NCBI GenBank assembly: GCA_900317555.1
Contig: ONHF01000013.1
Location: 1 to 64,000, forward strand
Reading direction: 5' to 3'
From: an uncultured Lachnospiraceae bacterium
Lineage (GTDB): Bacteria > Bacillota > Clostridia > Lachnospirales > Lachnospiraceae
Length of the DNA stretch: 64,000 nt
Shown here one piece after another: positions 35,229-44,686 of the stretch. The position numbers were made by a program, and so were the translations under genes. Numbering within the stretch: position 1 is the stretch's first letter; each line of letters starts with the position of its first letter. The notes below the pieces were generated by a model. It made no database searches and was not told the origin of the DNA. It saw only the letters and a program-made list of their open reading frames with translations.

Positions 35229-36806
35229 ATGCAGTATTTACTTACAGCAGAACAGATGCGGGCAGCCGATGCGCAGGCAAGTGAGAAATTCAGAATCCCG
35301 TCCATAGTACTGATGGAGCGTGCGGCTCTTTCGCTTGCAGACGAGGTAATGAAAAATGCCGCGCCGGACGCGGAAGTTATTATTGCCGCGGGAAACGGCA
35401 ATAACGGAGCCGACGGGCTCGCTGCCGGCAGAATCCTCTGTGAGCGCGGGATGCATGTCCGGTTTTACTGCAGTCTGATACAGTCGGATGGAATGCTTTC
35501 TCCAGGCAGGACAACGGACTCTATGAAGACACAGCTTTCGATTCTTCGTGCGTACGGATATACGGTTCATCCGCTGGAAGAGTTGTCTGCTTCAGGCAGC
35601 AAAACACCGGATATCGTTGTCGACGCAGTTTTCGGCATCGGACTTCTGCGAGAGCCGGAGGGAAAATTTGCCGGCGCGATTTCCAATGTAAACCGGCTGC
35701 ATGAACTGGGAGCGAAGGTGATCAGCTGCGATATCCCTTCCGGACTGAACGCGGATACAGGAAAGCCGATGGGCGGGTGCTGCCCCGTCTGCGCGGATAT
35801 CACCGTCTGCATGGGATTCCTGAAAAGGGGAGAAATGCTCTATCCGGGAGTCCGGTATTGCGGAAAAATCGTCCGCGCGGATATCGGAATTACGAAGCGG
35901 AGCCTGCGCAAAGAGCCGGAACTCTTCTGCTATGATACCGAAACCACCGCGGACCTTCTGCCGGCGCGCCGCCCGGACGGAAATAAAGGCACTTTCGGAA
36001 AACTGTCTGTTTTCGCGGGGTCTGTGTGCATGAGCGGCGCGGCTCTTCTATGCGCGGAAGCGGCCTGCAGAAGCGGGTGCGGCATGGTACGTGTTGTGAC
36101 AGAGGAGGCAAACCGCGTTATTGTACAGAGCTCTCTGCCGGAAGCGCTCCTTACGACTTATTTGCCTGAAGAGCCGGAGAGTATCCGACGTGCCGTGGAT
36201 TCCGCAGCTTCGTTCGCGGATACAATCTGCGCGGGACCCGGAATCGGAAGGACACAGGCCGCCGGCATCATGCTGTCGGAAATTCTTCGCGTGTGCGCGG
36301 AGCAGAAAGGCCGTTTCCGGGCCATCGTTCTGGACGCGGATGCGCTCCGTCTGATCGCTGCTTCGAAAGAGATGGAAGATCAGATGACTGCTGCCGCAGG
36401 AGCCTCCAATGTTATCCTGACACCGCATCTGGCCGAATGCGCGGACCTCCTTCATGTTTCCATCGAGGTGCTTTCGGATGATCTTTTTCATCTTTTAAAA
36501 CAATACGCGGACAGACATCACTGCACAATTTTGTGTAAAGACGCCAGATCTGTGGCAGTTTCCTGCAATCGTGATAAAATATATCTCAATGTGTCCGGTA
36601 ACAGCGGCCTTTCGACCGCGGGAAGCGGCGATGTTCTGGCCGGCATGACAACGGCCTTCGCAGCCGTCATGGAAGATCCGTTTGCGGCGGTCTGCGCTGC
36701 ATCGTGGCTGCATGGCCGCAGAGCGGAGTCTCTTTCGGCACAGGAAGGCGAGCGCTGTGTTATCGCGTCTGATCTGTTCCGCGGAGCGCACGGCTTTGAT
36801 TTATAA
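35229..36806 (+). CDS. nnr: Bifunctional NAD(P)H-hydrate epimerase / ADP-dependent dehydratase
   Basis: A 525-residue repair enzyme for damaged NAD(P)H. The N-terminal YjeF_N epimerase domain (about 1-215) contains GNGNNGADGLAAGR and VDAVFGIGL. The C-terminal ribokinase-like dehydratase domain (about 228-520) contains GTFGKLSVFAGS, CAGPGIG, DADAL, LTPHLAE and the catalytic NSGLSTAGSGDVLAGM (about 455-470). AGGAGG is seven bases from ATG 35229, and an ATG six bases earlier is too close. It is followed by alr, a frequent order in Firmicutes; the acpS gene often found here is missing. Confidence 0.93.
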   Translation: MQYLLTAEQMRAADAQASEKFRIPSIVLMERAALSLADEVMKNAAPDAEVIIAAGNGNNGADGLAAGRILCERGMHVRFYCSLIQSDGMLSPGRTTDSMKTQLSILRAYGYTVHPLEELSASGSKTPDIVVDAVFGIGLLREPEGKFAGAISNVNRLHELGAKVISCDIPSGLNADTGKPMGGCCPVCADITVCMGFLKRGEMLYPGVRYCGKIVRADIGITKRSLRKEPELFCYDTETTADLLPARRPDGNKGTFGKLSVFAGSVCMSGAALLCAEAACRSGCGMVRVVTEEANRVIVQSSLPEALLTTYLPEEPESIRRAVDSAASFADTICAGPGIGRTQAAGIMLSEILRVCAEQKGRFRAIVLDADALRLIAASKEMEDQMTAAAGASNVILTPHLAECADLLHVSIEVLSDDLFHLLKQYADRHHCTILCKDARSVAVSCNRDKIYLNVSGNSGLSTAGSGDVLAGMTTAFAAVMEDPFAAVCAASWLHGRRAESLSAQEGERCVIASDLFRGAHGFDL

Positions 36807-36822
36807 GAGGGAGGAAGCAGCA

Positions 36823-37956
36823 TTGGATAACAATATGAGAGTTTACGCGCGGGTTGATCTGGACGCGATCCGCAGGAATATGGACAGCATGCATCATAAT
36901 CTGCTGCCGGGAACGAAAATGGCGGCAGTGATCAAGGCGGACGGTTACGGACACGGAGCCGCAGCGATTGCAGAAAAGCTCGAGTCTCTGGATTATCTGT
37001 GGGGTTACTGCGCGGCTACTTACGAGGAGGCCAAGCAGCTCCGTGAAAAATGGATCCGCAAGCCGGTTCTGATTCTCGGGTATGTTTTTCCGTACTGTTA
37101 TGAAAGTCTTGTAAAGCTGCAGATCCGTCCTGTCGTATTCCGCAGGGATATGCTGGCACAGCTGAATGGCGCAGCCGGCAGAGTCGGAGAAAAGCTGAAC
37201 ATTCATATCGCGGTGGACACCGGCATGAGCCGGATCGGCATCCGGCCCGATGACTCCGGCCTCGAATTTGTAAAACGTGCCCTGTCCTACCCGAATCTTG
37301 TCGTCGAGGGAATTTTCACGCATTTTGCGAGAGCAGACGAAGAGAACGGCGCCGAAGCCACGAAGAAGCAGTATGCGCTTTTCCTTTCGTTCACGGACCG
37401 TATCGAGAAGGAACTGGGCTACCGTGTACCGATCCGCCACTGCTCGAACAGTGCCGGAATCGTATCTTATCCGGATTACAATATGGATATGGTGCGGGCA
37501 GGCATCACGATGTACGGTCTGTGGCCTTCGGAGGAAGTTCCCAGAAACGTCATCCGTCTGGAGCCTGCGCTTTCCCTGCATTCCCATATCGCGTATGTCA
37601 AGGAAATTGAAGCCGGAACGCCTGTCAGCTACGGAGGAACCTATGTCGCGGACCACACGACGAGAGTTGCGACAATTCCCGTGGGTTACGGCGACGGGTA
37701 TCCAAGAAGCCTGTCCGGCAAAGGATATGTACTGATCTGCGGAAAGCGGGCACCGATCATAGGGCGTGTCTGCATGGATCAGTTCATGGTCAATATCGAC
37801 GGCATTCCGGAAGCGGGAGAGGGTGATCCGGTCACGCTCATCGGTACGGACGGCGCGGAGACCATTACCGCCGAAGAGCTGGGGGATCTTTCCGGCAGAT
37901 TCAACTATGAGCTGGTCTGCGACATCAATCCCCGCGTGCCGAGAATTTACAGGTAA
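36823..37956 (+). CDS. alr: Alanine racemase
   Basis: A 377-residue PLP enzyme making D-alanine for peptidoglycan. The PLP lysine is in AAVIKADGYGHGAAAI (about 37), and the second catalytic Tyr is likely in the RAGITMYGLWPS region or in the nearby conserved block. DTGMSRIGIRP and PVGYGDGYPRSL are present. The start appears to be TTG 36823, eight bases after AGGGAGG; ATG 36835 is the alternative but too far from the site. It lies 16 bases after nnr, so the two are co-transcribed. Confidence 0.95.
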   Translation: MDNNMRVYARVDLDAIRRNMDSMHHNLLPGTKMAAVIKADGYGHGAAAIAEKLESLDYLWGYCAATYEEAKQLREKWIRKPVLILGYVFPYCYESLVKLQIRPVVFRRDMLAQLNGAAGRVGEKLNIHIAVDTGMSRIGIRPDDSGLEFVKRALSYPNLVVEGIFTHFARADEENGAEATKKQYALFLSFTDRIEKELGYRVPIRHCSNSAGIVSYPDYNMDMVRAGITMYGLWPSEEVPRNVIRLEPALSLHSHIAYVKEIEAGTPVSYGGTYVADHTTRVATIPVGYGDGYPRSLSGKGYVLICGKRAPIIGRVCMDQFMVNIDGIPEAGEGDPVTLIGTDGAETITAEELGDLSGRFNYELVCDINPRVPRIYR

Positions 37957-37986
37957 ACGGATTTGCGGCTGCTCCCGCACACAAAC

Positions 37987-38015
37987 TTGTAAAACACATG
38001 GTTTTGTAGCATAAT
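37987..38015 (+). promoter_or_regulatory. Promoter of the HlyC/CorC gene
   Basis: TTGTAA (37987-37992) and CATAAT (38010-38015) are spaced by 17 bases. A hairpin GGGCAG...CTGCCC (38027-38049) with CTTT after it follows at once and could attenuate this transcript or end the alr message. Confidence 0.5.
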
Positions 38016-38091
38016 CAGTATATTATGGGCAGAAAGCTTTACGCTGCCCTTTCCGCATACACGAGGAGACGCAGGAGGTGATCAGTCCCGT

Positions 38092-39444
38092 ATGGACAGC
38101 AGTAGTCCCGGCGGTTATATCATATTATTCGCGGTTTTATTATTTCTGGATATCGTAGTCTATGGCTTCGGCTCGGCGCTTCGGGCGCTCCGTCCGGAGA
38201 TTGCTTCGCAGGAAGCGGAGCCCCGCGGTGACCAGACGAAAGACAGAAGCATCATCCGAAAAGTTCTGAATGACCAGTCGGATTATGTGGATACGGTGTC
38301 TTCCGTAACCGCTCTGATCAATCTGACGGCAGGAGCTTGTTTTGTCCCTGCTGCGGCAGAGAAACTGGCGGCAGCCGCAGGATGGCCGTATCTGCTCTGC
38401 TTCGTTCTCACAATCTGCGTACTTCTTATTGTTATCGAAGTCTTTGGCGTACAGCTTCCGAAAAGGCTTGCGGCTGCGTCGCCGGATAAATGGATCCGGC
38501 GTTTTGGCGGTATATTCCGCCTGCTGCTTGCTTTGCTGCTTCCATTGATCCGCATTATCGGCGCTGTCTCGAGAGGAATCCTTTTTGTGTTCGGCGTCAG
38601 AGGAAAGCCGCTTTCCGGCGATGTGACCGAGGAGGAAATCCGTTCCATGGTGAACGAGGGCCATGAGCAGGGCGTCATCCAGCAGACCGAAGCGGAGATG
38701 ATCACGAATATCTTCGAGTTTTCCGACAAGGAAGCCAGGGATATCATGACGCACAGAAACGACATGATCGCGATCGACGCGGATACACCGCTTGGTGACG
38801 CGATTATGTTTATGCTGAAGAAGCACAACTCGAGATTCCCCGTCTATGTCAGCAATATAGATAACATCAAAGGAATTGTGCATCTTCGAGACGCGGTGAA
38901 GTATAAGGAACTGCATCCGAAGGACGCCGACAAGCCGATCGGTTCTCTTGGCGAGGTTTTGCGTGATGCCATTTATGTTCCCGAAACCAAGAGCATTGAT
39001 GACCTTTTCCGTCAGATGCAGAGCGCGAAGGCACAGATGGTGATCATCATCGACGAGTACGGACAGACTTCGGGGCTTGTTGCCATGGAGGATATTCTCG
39101 AAGAAATCGTCGGAAACATCATGGATGAATATGATATCGACGAGAACCATATCACCGCTACCGGGAATACAAACGAATTCATCATCGACGGCAGGACGCC
39201 GCTCGAAGAGCTCGAGGACCGGTTCGGAATCGACTTTGGAGGCTGCGAGTACGAGACGCTGAACGGGTTCATGATGGCAAGGATGGACCGGGTCCCTCTG
39301 CCGGACGATAAATTTGTGACGGAATACGGAGGATACCGGTTCCGGGTGCTCTCGGTCGCGAACATGCAGGTCCAGAAAGTCATGCTCACAAAACTACGGA
39401 TGACGGCCGGAAGCGGAAGTGCTCCCGCAGCCGCGAAGAAGTAA
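38092..39444 (+). CDS. Hemolysin C/CorC-family membrane protein with CBS domains
   Basis: A 450-residue protein. A CNNM-type membrane domain (about 1-165) has helices such as YIILFAVLLFLDIVVYGF, YLLCFVLTICVLLIVIEVF and FRLLLALLLPLIRIIGAV. A CBS pair (about 190-330) follows with TEEEIRSMVNEGHEQGVI, ARDIMTHRNDMIAID and FPVYVSNIDNIKGIVHL. The C-terminal CorC_HlyC domain holds the last 90 residues. The family is linked to magnesium or cobalt efflux and acid/salt tolerance, and is not a true hemolysin. An AGGAGGTGATC site precedes the start at a wide spacing. Confidence 0.88.
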   Translation: MDSSSPGGYIILFAVLLFLDIVVYGFGSALRALRPEIASQEAEPRGDQTKDRSIIRKVLNDQSDYVDTVSSVTALINLTAGACFVPAAAEKLAAAAGWPYLLCFVLTICVLLIVIEVFGVQLPKRLAAASPDKWIRRFGGIFRLLLALLLPLIRIIGAVSRGILFVFGVRGKPLSGDVTEEEIRSMVNEGHEQGVIQQTEAEMITNIFEFSDKEARDIMTHRNDMIAIDADTPLGDAIMFMLKKHNSRFPVYVSNIDNIKGIVHLRDAVKYKELHPKDADKPIGSLGEVLRDAIYVPETKSIDDLFRQMQSAKAQMVIIIDEYGQTSGLVAMEDILEEIVGNIMDEYDIDENHITATGNTNEFIIDGRTPLEELEDRFGIDFGGCEYETLNGFMMARMDRVPLPDDKFVTEYGGYRFRVLSVANMQVQKVMLTKLRMTAGSGSAPAAAKK

Positions 39445-39491
39445 AGCTTATTACCGTTTTATAGAGAAACTTTGGTTATTCAGGAGGAAAT

Positions 39492-40235
39492 ATGTCAGGA
39501 CATTCTAAGTTTGCCAATATCAAGCACAAGAAAGAGGCGAATGACGCCGCAAAGGGCAAGATTTTCACGATCATCGGCCGTGAAATCGCGGTTGCCGTAA
39601 AGGAAGGCGGCCCGGATCCCAGCAACAATTTCAAGCTGGCGCAGGTTGTCGCGAAGGCTAAAGCCAACAATATGCCTAATGATACGATTGAACGCGGCAT
39701 CAAGAAGGCGGCCGGCGATGTGGACGGTGTCAACTATCTGAGCAATACCTACGAAGGCTACGGCCCGGGCGGTGTAGCAATTATCGTCGAGACACTTACG
39801 GATAATCCGAACCGTACAGCGTCGGACGTAAGAGCCGCGTTTTCCAAGGGCAATGGAAATATGGGTACGACCGGCTGTGTTTCGTTTATGTTCGACGACA
39901 AGGGGCAGATTGTCATCGACAAGGAAGAGTATGAAGGAACCGCGGATGATCTCATGATGGTTGTGCTGGATGCTGGAGCCGAGGATATTCAGGAAGAGGA
40001 TGATGACTTTGTCATCACGACAGCACCTGCCGATTTTGAAGCGGTCGAAAAGGCGCTTCTTGCGGAGAAGATCCCGGTAGCTTCCTCGGAAATCACCAAG
40101 ATTCCGCAGAATTACGTCGACGTGACAGACCCGGATACGGTAAAGGGACTGAACATCATTCTGGATCGTCTGAATGACAGCGATGATGTCAAAAACGTTT
40201 ATCACAACTGGTCAGGAGCAGAGAACGAAGACTGA
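39492..40235 (+). CDS. yebC: YebC/PmpR-family regulatory protein
   Basis: A 247-residue protein beginning MSGHSKFANIKHKKEAND, the family hallmark, and including GREIAVAVKEGGPDPSNN, GYGPGGVAIIVE and TDNPNRTASDVR. YebC-like proteins act as DNA-binding regulators; some members are reported to help ribosomes at proline stretches. The acidic insert DIQEEDDDFVIT is usual. Good AGGAGGAAA ribosome site. It is followed, with stop and start overlapping, by a tiny acidic ORF. Confidence 0.96.
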   Translation: MSGHSKFANIKHKKEANDAAKGKIFTIIGREIAVAVKEGGPDPSNNFKLAQVVAKAKANNMPNDTIERGIKKAAGDVDGVNYLSNTYEGYGPGGVAIIVETLTDNPNRTASDVRAAFSKGNGNMGTTGCVSFMFDDKGQIVIDKEEYEGTADDLMMVVLDAGAEDIQEEDDDFVITTAPADFEAVEKALLAEKIPVASSEITKIPQNYVDVTDPDTVKGLNIILDRLNDSDDVKNVYHNWSGAENED

Positions 40236-40402
40236 TGTCTGTCAGAAAACTCAAAAGTCCGCTTCCGGAACCGGTATTGAAACCGCATCGCAGAATGGAA
40301 TTTGATATTCAGGACGCGGAGGAAAAGGAAGTGCAGGCGGAGACGACAAGTGAAGATGATTTTGATATCACAATCTTTGACGGCGACGATTTTGATATCT
40401 GA
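40235..40402 (+). CDS. Small acidic protein (55 aa), unknown
   Basis: Start and yebC stop overlap as TGATG, which usually means coupled translation. The 55-residue product is MSVRKLKSPLPEPVLKPHRR with a basic/proline-rich first third, a glutamate-rich middle and a strongly acidic tail. The tail contains EDDFDITIFDGDDFDI, in which DDFDI occurs twice. It has no membrane segment. It sits just before a terminator hairpin, which supports a real gene end. I do not recognise it; a chance frame remains possible. Confidence 0.5.
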   Translation: MSVRKLKSPLPEPVLKPHRRMEFDIQDAEEKEVQAETTSEDDFDITIFDGDDFDI

Positions 40403-40409
40403 TTTTCGT

Positions 40410-40466
40410 ACGAACATACAGGGGAGCAGCATTCTGCCGTCTCCCCATGCGTGTTCGTCTGTTTTA
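40410..40466 (+). terminator. Terminator before ftsK
   Basis: ACGAACA (40410-40416) pairs with TGTTCGT (40452-40458), and GGGGAG (40421-40426) with CTCCCC (40441-40446), followed by CTGTTTTA. It ends the yebC operon. Confidence 0.75.
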
Positions 40467-40502
40467 TATTGTGCCGGGGAAAATTTCAGGTAAGAAGGAT
40501 AC

Positions 40503-43500
40503 ATGGCAGTCAAGAAAACAAGTGCAGGGAGCAGAACACAAACAAGGAGCCCGCAGGGAGCATCGCGGCGTCCGTCCGGCGCGGGAAACGGCGCCGGCGG
40601 AGCACGTTCTTCCAGAAAACGCTCTGCTTCCGCGGCGCCGCGTACAGCAGGAAGAAGCGCGGGTTCTGCCTCTTCTGCGAGAACTTCTTCCGGAAGGGCA
40701 GCTTCTTCGAGAGGGCGTCAGCAGTATGAAAGCCGTAAGAGGCTGCAGGAACAGGAGATCATCCGCAGAGATATACGGGTGATTCTTCTTTTTGCTGCAG
40801 TTGTTTTTCTTTTTCTTGCCAATTTCGGCATTCTCGGCCCGTTTGGAAATTTCTTCCGGGATATCATGTTCGGACTGTTCGGGCTGCTCTCGTATATTCT
40901 GCCTGCGGCTGTCCTTTTCTGCGTCCTTTACTACATAGCGGAAGAAGATGATCCGTTCGCCGGGTCGAAGATCGGCGGTGCCGCGGGACTGCTTGTCATT
41001 CTCGGAATTATCTGCGCGCTTGCAGCGGGGCCGGTCAGAGGCATGACGTCTTTTGACGCCGCGCAGCTATTTGACAGCAGCAGAAAAACCGGAGCCGGCG
41101 GAGGAATTGTTTTTGGTCTGCCCGCATATTTTCTGTACAGTGCGCTGCGGCTGCCCGGAACGATCCTTGTACTCATTGCGGCCTCCACGGTCTGTATTAT
41201 CCTGATTTCAAGAAAGTCTCTTCTGTCGATGATGGAAGACGAAGCGAAATACGCAAGGGACCGCTACGAGGATTACCGTTTACGCAGGGAGGAGGAGCGA
41301 CACATGCAGTCGCTGGATAATGCCTATGATGACGACGCAGATGGCGGCGATGCGAATGAATACGGTGATTATCCGCAGCAGGTAAGCCAAATGCGTCAGA
41401 AGGGCGCTCCTACCGAAAAAGGGTTCCACCCGATCCGCGGCATTGTTGGCAGTACGCTTCTGGATCAGGAAGCCTTTCAGGACGCTCCGCAGGATCAGGC
41501 GGCATTTTCCGGCGATAGCGATCTGCTCCGTCAGAACCCTTCCGCGCATGCAGTGCAGTCCGACCTGCGGCAGGAAGCGGAAGCGCAAGGTAATCCCGCT
41601 CCTTCACCTGTAAGCGCTGCGACGCAGTCACTCAAATCCGCCGCAGAACCGGATACGGATATGCAGAATGATACCGCTCATCGGGACATACCGCAGTCCC
41701 GTGAGCCGAAGGAAGATATCTATGAGATTTATCCGCAGTATACAGAGCCGGCTTCCCCGCCGGTTCCCGCAGCTGCGCAGACAGAGGCTGCGGACGTGAC
41801 CGCACAATTGGCGGAATCTGTACCATCCACTGAAGCTTCTGCGAGAACTGTAGAATCCAATCAGACAGCAAAAGCCGCGCCTTTCAGTGACCGCACAGAC
41901 CAGGAGCCGTTTGTGCCATCCTCAGCGCCGCGTATTTCGTTTGCCGAATACATGGACCCGGATATGGACGATGCTCCGCAGACACCGGAGACGGAGTATG
42001 ACACTCCGTATGCTCTTCCGGAAGACCAGCCGGTCTCCGAAAGCCAGCATGTGGAGACGACTGCCGCGGACGCGGCGTCAGTACCTGTGCAGGAGCAGAA
42101 GGGAGAAACGCCTTCTGCAGAATCCACGATTACCGCGATTTCTCCGGAAGTCAAAGGCACAGTGCCGGCCGGCAGCGCGCAGCAGGTGGAAATTACCAGA
42201 GCTGACCCTTCTGAAAAAAGCGCAGGACTCTCGTCCGCGTCTGCCGACAATTCGGTAGCTGTTCCGCATCTTGCGCAGACAACCGGAACCGCGAATAAGG
42301 AGGAAAACGGGAAAACGGCAAAACCGAGGCCGTATGTCTATCCGCCGCTGGATCTTTTGTCCCCCGGCACCTTCGGGCAGCAGTCCGGCAGCGATGAAGA
42401 ACTGCGGGATACGGCAATGCTTCTGCAGAAGACGCTGGATACGTTCGGCGCGCATGTCAGGATCACAAATATTTCGCAGGGGCCCGCAGTTACAAGATAT
42501 GAAATGCAGCCGGAAGTCGGTCTCAAAGTCAGCCGGATTGTGAATCTTTCCGACGACATCAAACTCGCGCTCGCGGCTACCGATATCCGCATTGAGGCAC
42601 CGATTCCCGGAAAGAGCGCGGTCGGCATCGAAGTGCCGAACAAGGTCATTTCCACGGTCAAGCTGCGGGATATTCTGGACACACCGGAGTTCCGCGGTTT
42701 CAAGAGCAAGCTTGCTTTCGGGGTCGGTAAAGACATCGCCGGAAAGGTTGTCGTCCATGATATCGCGAAGATGCCGCATGTGCTGATCGCAGGTGCGACA
42801 GGCTCCGGCAAATCGGTCTGCATCAATACGATCATCATGAGCATTCTGTATCACGCTTCACCTGAGGAAGTGCAGCTGATCATGATCGATCCGAAGGTTG
42901 TCGAGCTGTCCGTTTACAACGGAATCCCGCATCTTCTGTATCCGGTTGTAACCGACCCGCAGAAGGCGGCACAGACATTGAACTGGTGTGTCGGACTTAT
43001 GGAAAAGCGCTATCAGCTGTTTCCGAAAGCCGGTGTGCGCAATATCCAGGGGTATAATGAGTATGTGAGGACACAGCTGGCAAAGGGAATTACGGCCGGG
43101 CCGGACGGCAATCCGCTGAAGCCCATGGCGCAGGTTGTCATTATCGTAGACGAGCTGGCGGATCTGATGATGGTTGCCAAGAATGATGTCGAGACCGCGA
43201 TCTGCAGAATCGCCCAGCTTGCGCGTGCCGCCGGCATTCATCTGATCATTGCCACACAGCGGCCTTCGGTCGATGTCATCACCGGCCTTATCAAGGCAAA
43301 TATGCCGAGCAGAATTGCCTTTGCCGTAACTTCAGGTACGGATTCCCGCACGATTCTGGATCAGAACGGCGCGGAGAGGCTGCTGGGCAAGGGCGACATG
43401 CTGTTTTTCCCGCAGGGACTTTCCAATCCCGTGCGTATCCAGGGCGCGTTTGTGACGGATGACGAAGTGACGGACGTTGTGGATTTTATCCGCAAAAACA

Positions 43501-43823
43501 ACCCTGTCGTTACAGATCATTCCAGAGAAATCGACGCGCAGATGCAGGCAATGCAGCAGGAAAGCGCTCCGACGGAAGCATCGGCGGCAGACCCGTCTGC
43601 GGATGAATTGTTTGCCGACGCGGGAAGATTCATCATCGAGAAGAATTCGGCTTCGATCGGCCTTCTGCAGAGACGCTTCCGGATCGGCTTCAACAGAGCG
43701 GCCAGAATCATGGATCAGCTCTGCGAAGCAGGTGTCGTTGCGGATTCCGAGGGTACCAAAGCCAGAATGATCCTCATGGACGAAGGAGAATTTGAGACAT
43801 ATCTTGCACAGAATAAAGTCTGA
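40503..43823 (+). CDS. ftsK: DNA translocase FtsK/SpoIIIE
   Basis: An 1106-residue septal DNA pump. A basic, Ser/Ala/Arg-rich N terminus (about 1-80) precedes four membrane helices (about 90-240, including VILLFAAVVFLFLANFGI and LLVILGIICALAAG). A long acidic, Pro/Gln-rich linker (about 260-600) follows. The motor has Walker A AGATGSGKSVC (about 763) and Walker B IIVDELADLMM (about 880), with QRPSVDVITG after it. The C-terminal gamma winged helix (SIGLLQRRFRIGFNRAARIM) reads orientation sequences. It moves chromosome ends through the division or sporulation septum. The start is ATG 40503 behind AAGAAGGA. Confidence 0.95.
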   Translation: MAVKKTSAGSRTQTRSPQGASRRPSGAGNGAGGARSSRKRSASAAPRTAGRSAGSASSARTSSGRAASSRGRQQYESRKRLQEQEIIRRDIRVILLFAAVVFLFLANFGILGPFGNFFRDIMFGLFGLLSYILPAAVLFCVLYYIAEEDDPFAGSKIGGAAGLLVILGIICALAAGPVRGMTSFDAAQLFDSSRKTGAGGGIVFGLPAYFLYSALRLPGTILVLIAASTVCIILISRKSLLSMMEDEAKYARDRYEDYRLRREEERHMQSLDNAYDDDADGGDANEYGDYPQQVSQMRQKGAPTEKGFHPIRGIVGSTLLDQEAFQDAPQDQAAFSGDSDLLRQNPSAHAVQSDLRQEAEAQGNPAPSPVSAATQSLKSAAEPDTDMQNDTAHRDIPQSREPKEDIYEIYPQYTEPASPPVPAAAQTEAADVTAQLAESVPSTEASARTVESNQTAKAAPFSDRTDQEPFVPSSAPRISFAEYMDPDMDDAPQTPETEYDTPYALPEDQPVSESQHVETTAADAASVPVQEQKGETPSAESTITAISPEVKGTVPAGSAQQVEITRADPSEKSAGLSSASADNSVAVPHLAQTTGTANKEENGKTAKPRPYVYPPLDLLSPGTFGQQSGSDEELRDTAMLLQKTLDTFGAHVRITNISQGPAVTRYEMQPEVGLKVSRIVNLSDDIKLALAATDIRIEAPIPGKSAVGIEVPNKVISTVKLRDILDTPEFRGFKSKLAFGVGKDIAGKVVVHDIAKMPHVLIAGATGSGKSVCINTIIMSILYHASPEEVQLIMIDPKVVELSVYNGIPHLLYPVVTDPQKAAQTLNWCVGLMEKRYQLFPKAGVRNIQGYNEYVRTQLAKGITAGPDGNPLKPMAQVVIIVDELADLMMVAKNDVETAICRIAQLARAAGIHLIIATQRPSVDVITGLIKANMPSRIAFAVTSGTDSRTILDQNGAERLLGKGDMLFFPQGLSNPVRIQGAFVTDDEVTDVVDFIRKNNPVVTDHSREIDAQMQAMQQESAPTEASAADPSADELFADAGRFIIEKNSASIGLLQRRFRIGFNRAARIMDQLCEAGVVADSEGTKARMILMDEGEFETYLAQNKV

Positions 43824-43837
43824 GAAAGGAGCCTTTG

Positions 43838-44686
43838 ATGGCAGCGATCATTGACGGAAAGAAAATATCGGCGCAGATCAGAGACGAAGTGAAGCAGAAA
43901 GTCCAGTCGCTTTCGGAGAGCGGCATAAAGGTTACGCTGGCTGTCATTCTTGTCGGCAGCGATCCTGCAAGCCAGGTTTATGTCCGCAACAAAAAGCGTG
44001 CCTGTGAATACTGCGGAATTATCTCGCGGGAGATTCTTCTTCCGGAGGAAACAACGCAGGAGAAACTGATTTCGAAAGTAGAAGAGCTGAACGCAGATCC
44101 CTCTGTAAACGGTATTCTCGTGCAGCTGCCTGTTCCGCGCCAGATTGATCCTGACGCGGTCATCCGGGCAATTTCTCCGCTTAAGGACGTGGACGGCTTT
44201 CATCCGCAGAACGTCGGCGCGCTTTCCATCGGACTGCCGTGCTTTCTTCCCTGCACTCCATCCGGCATTATCGAACTGCTCCGGCGAAGCGGAATCCGGG
44301 CGGAGGGAAAAGAATGTGTGATTGTCGGCAGAAGCAATATTGTAGGTAAGCCGATGGCCATGCTGATGCTGCGCGAAAACGCGACGGTAACCGTCGCGCA
44401 CTCGAAGACGGCAAGCCTTCAGGAAGTAACAAAGCGGGCGGATATTCTGATCACGGCTGTCGGAAAGCCGAAGCTTTTCACAAAGGATTATATTAAACAA
44501 GGCGCGGCGGTGATTGACTGCGGCATGGACAGAGATGAGAACGGAAAGCTCTGCGGAGATGTCGATTTTGATGATGTCTTTGATACAGCAGGCAGTATCA
44601 CGCCGGTACCCGGCGGTGTCGGGCCGATGACGGTCGCCATGCTGATGAAAAACTGTGCTGACGCCGTGGACCTTCAGAGAAAATGA
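43838..44686 (+). CDS. folD: Methylenetetrahydrofolate dehydrogenase / cyclohydrolase
   Basis: A 282-residue bifunctional enzyme interconverting methylene-, methenyl- and formyl-tetrahydrofolate. The catalytic Lys is in SQVYVRNKKRAC (about 52), QLPVPRQID and the Rossmann motif VGRSNIVGKPMA are present, and TPVPGGVGPMTVAML closes the active site (about 254). AAAGGAG precedes ATG 43838; the TTG three bases earlier is rejected. It overlaps the next gene by four bases (ATGA). Confidence 0.96.
   Translation: MAAIIDGKKISAQIRDEVKQKVQSLSESGIKVTLAVILVGSDPASQVYVRNKKRACEYCGIISREILLPEETTQEKLISKVEELNADPSVNGILVQLPVPRQIDPDAVIRAISPLKDVDGFHPQNVGALSIGLPCFLPCTPSGIIELLRRSGIRAEGKECVIVGRSNIVGKPMAMLMLRENATVTVAHSKTASLQEVTKRADILITAVGKPKLFTKDYIKQGAAVIDCGMDRDENGKLCGDVDFDDVFDTAGSITPVPGGVGPMTVAMLMKNCADAVDLQRK

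Noticed and set aside
36760-37980. 406-codon minus-strand frame opposite alr
   Set aside because: Antisense to an unambiguous alanine racemase, with no ribosome site and no recognisable domain.
40410-40782. Alternative upstream starts or small frames at the ftsK 5' end
   Set aside because: They overlap a terminator hairpin and are in other frames than the FtsK motor; ATG 40503 has an acceptable ribosome site.
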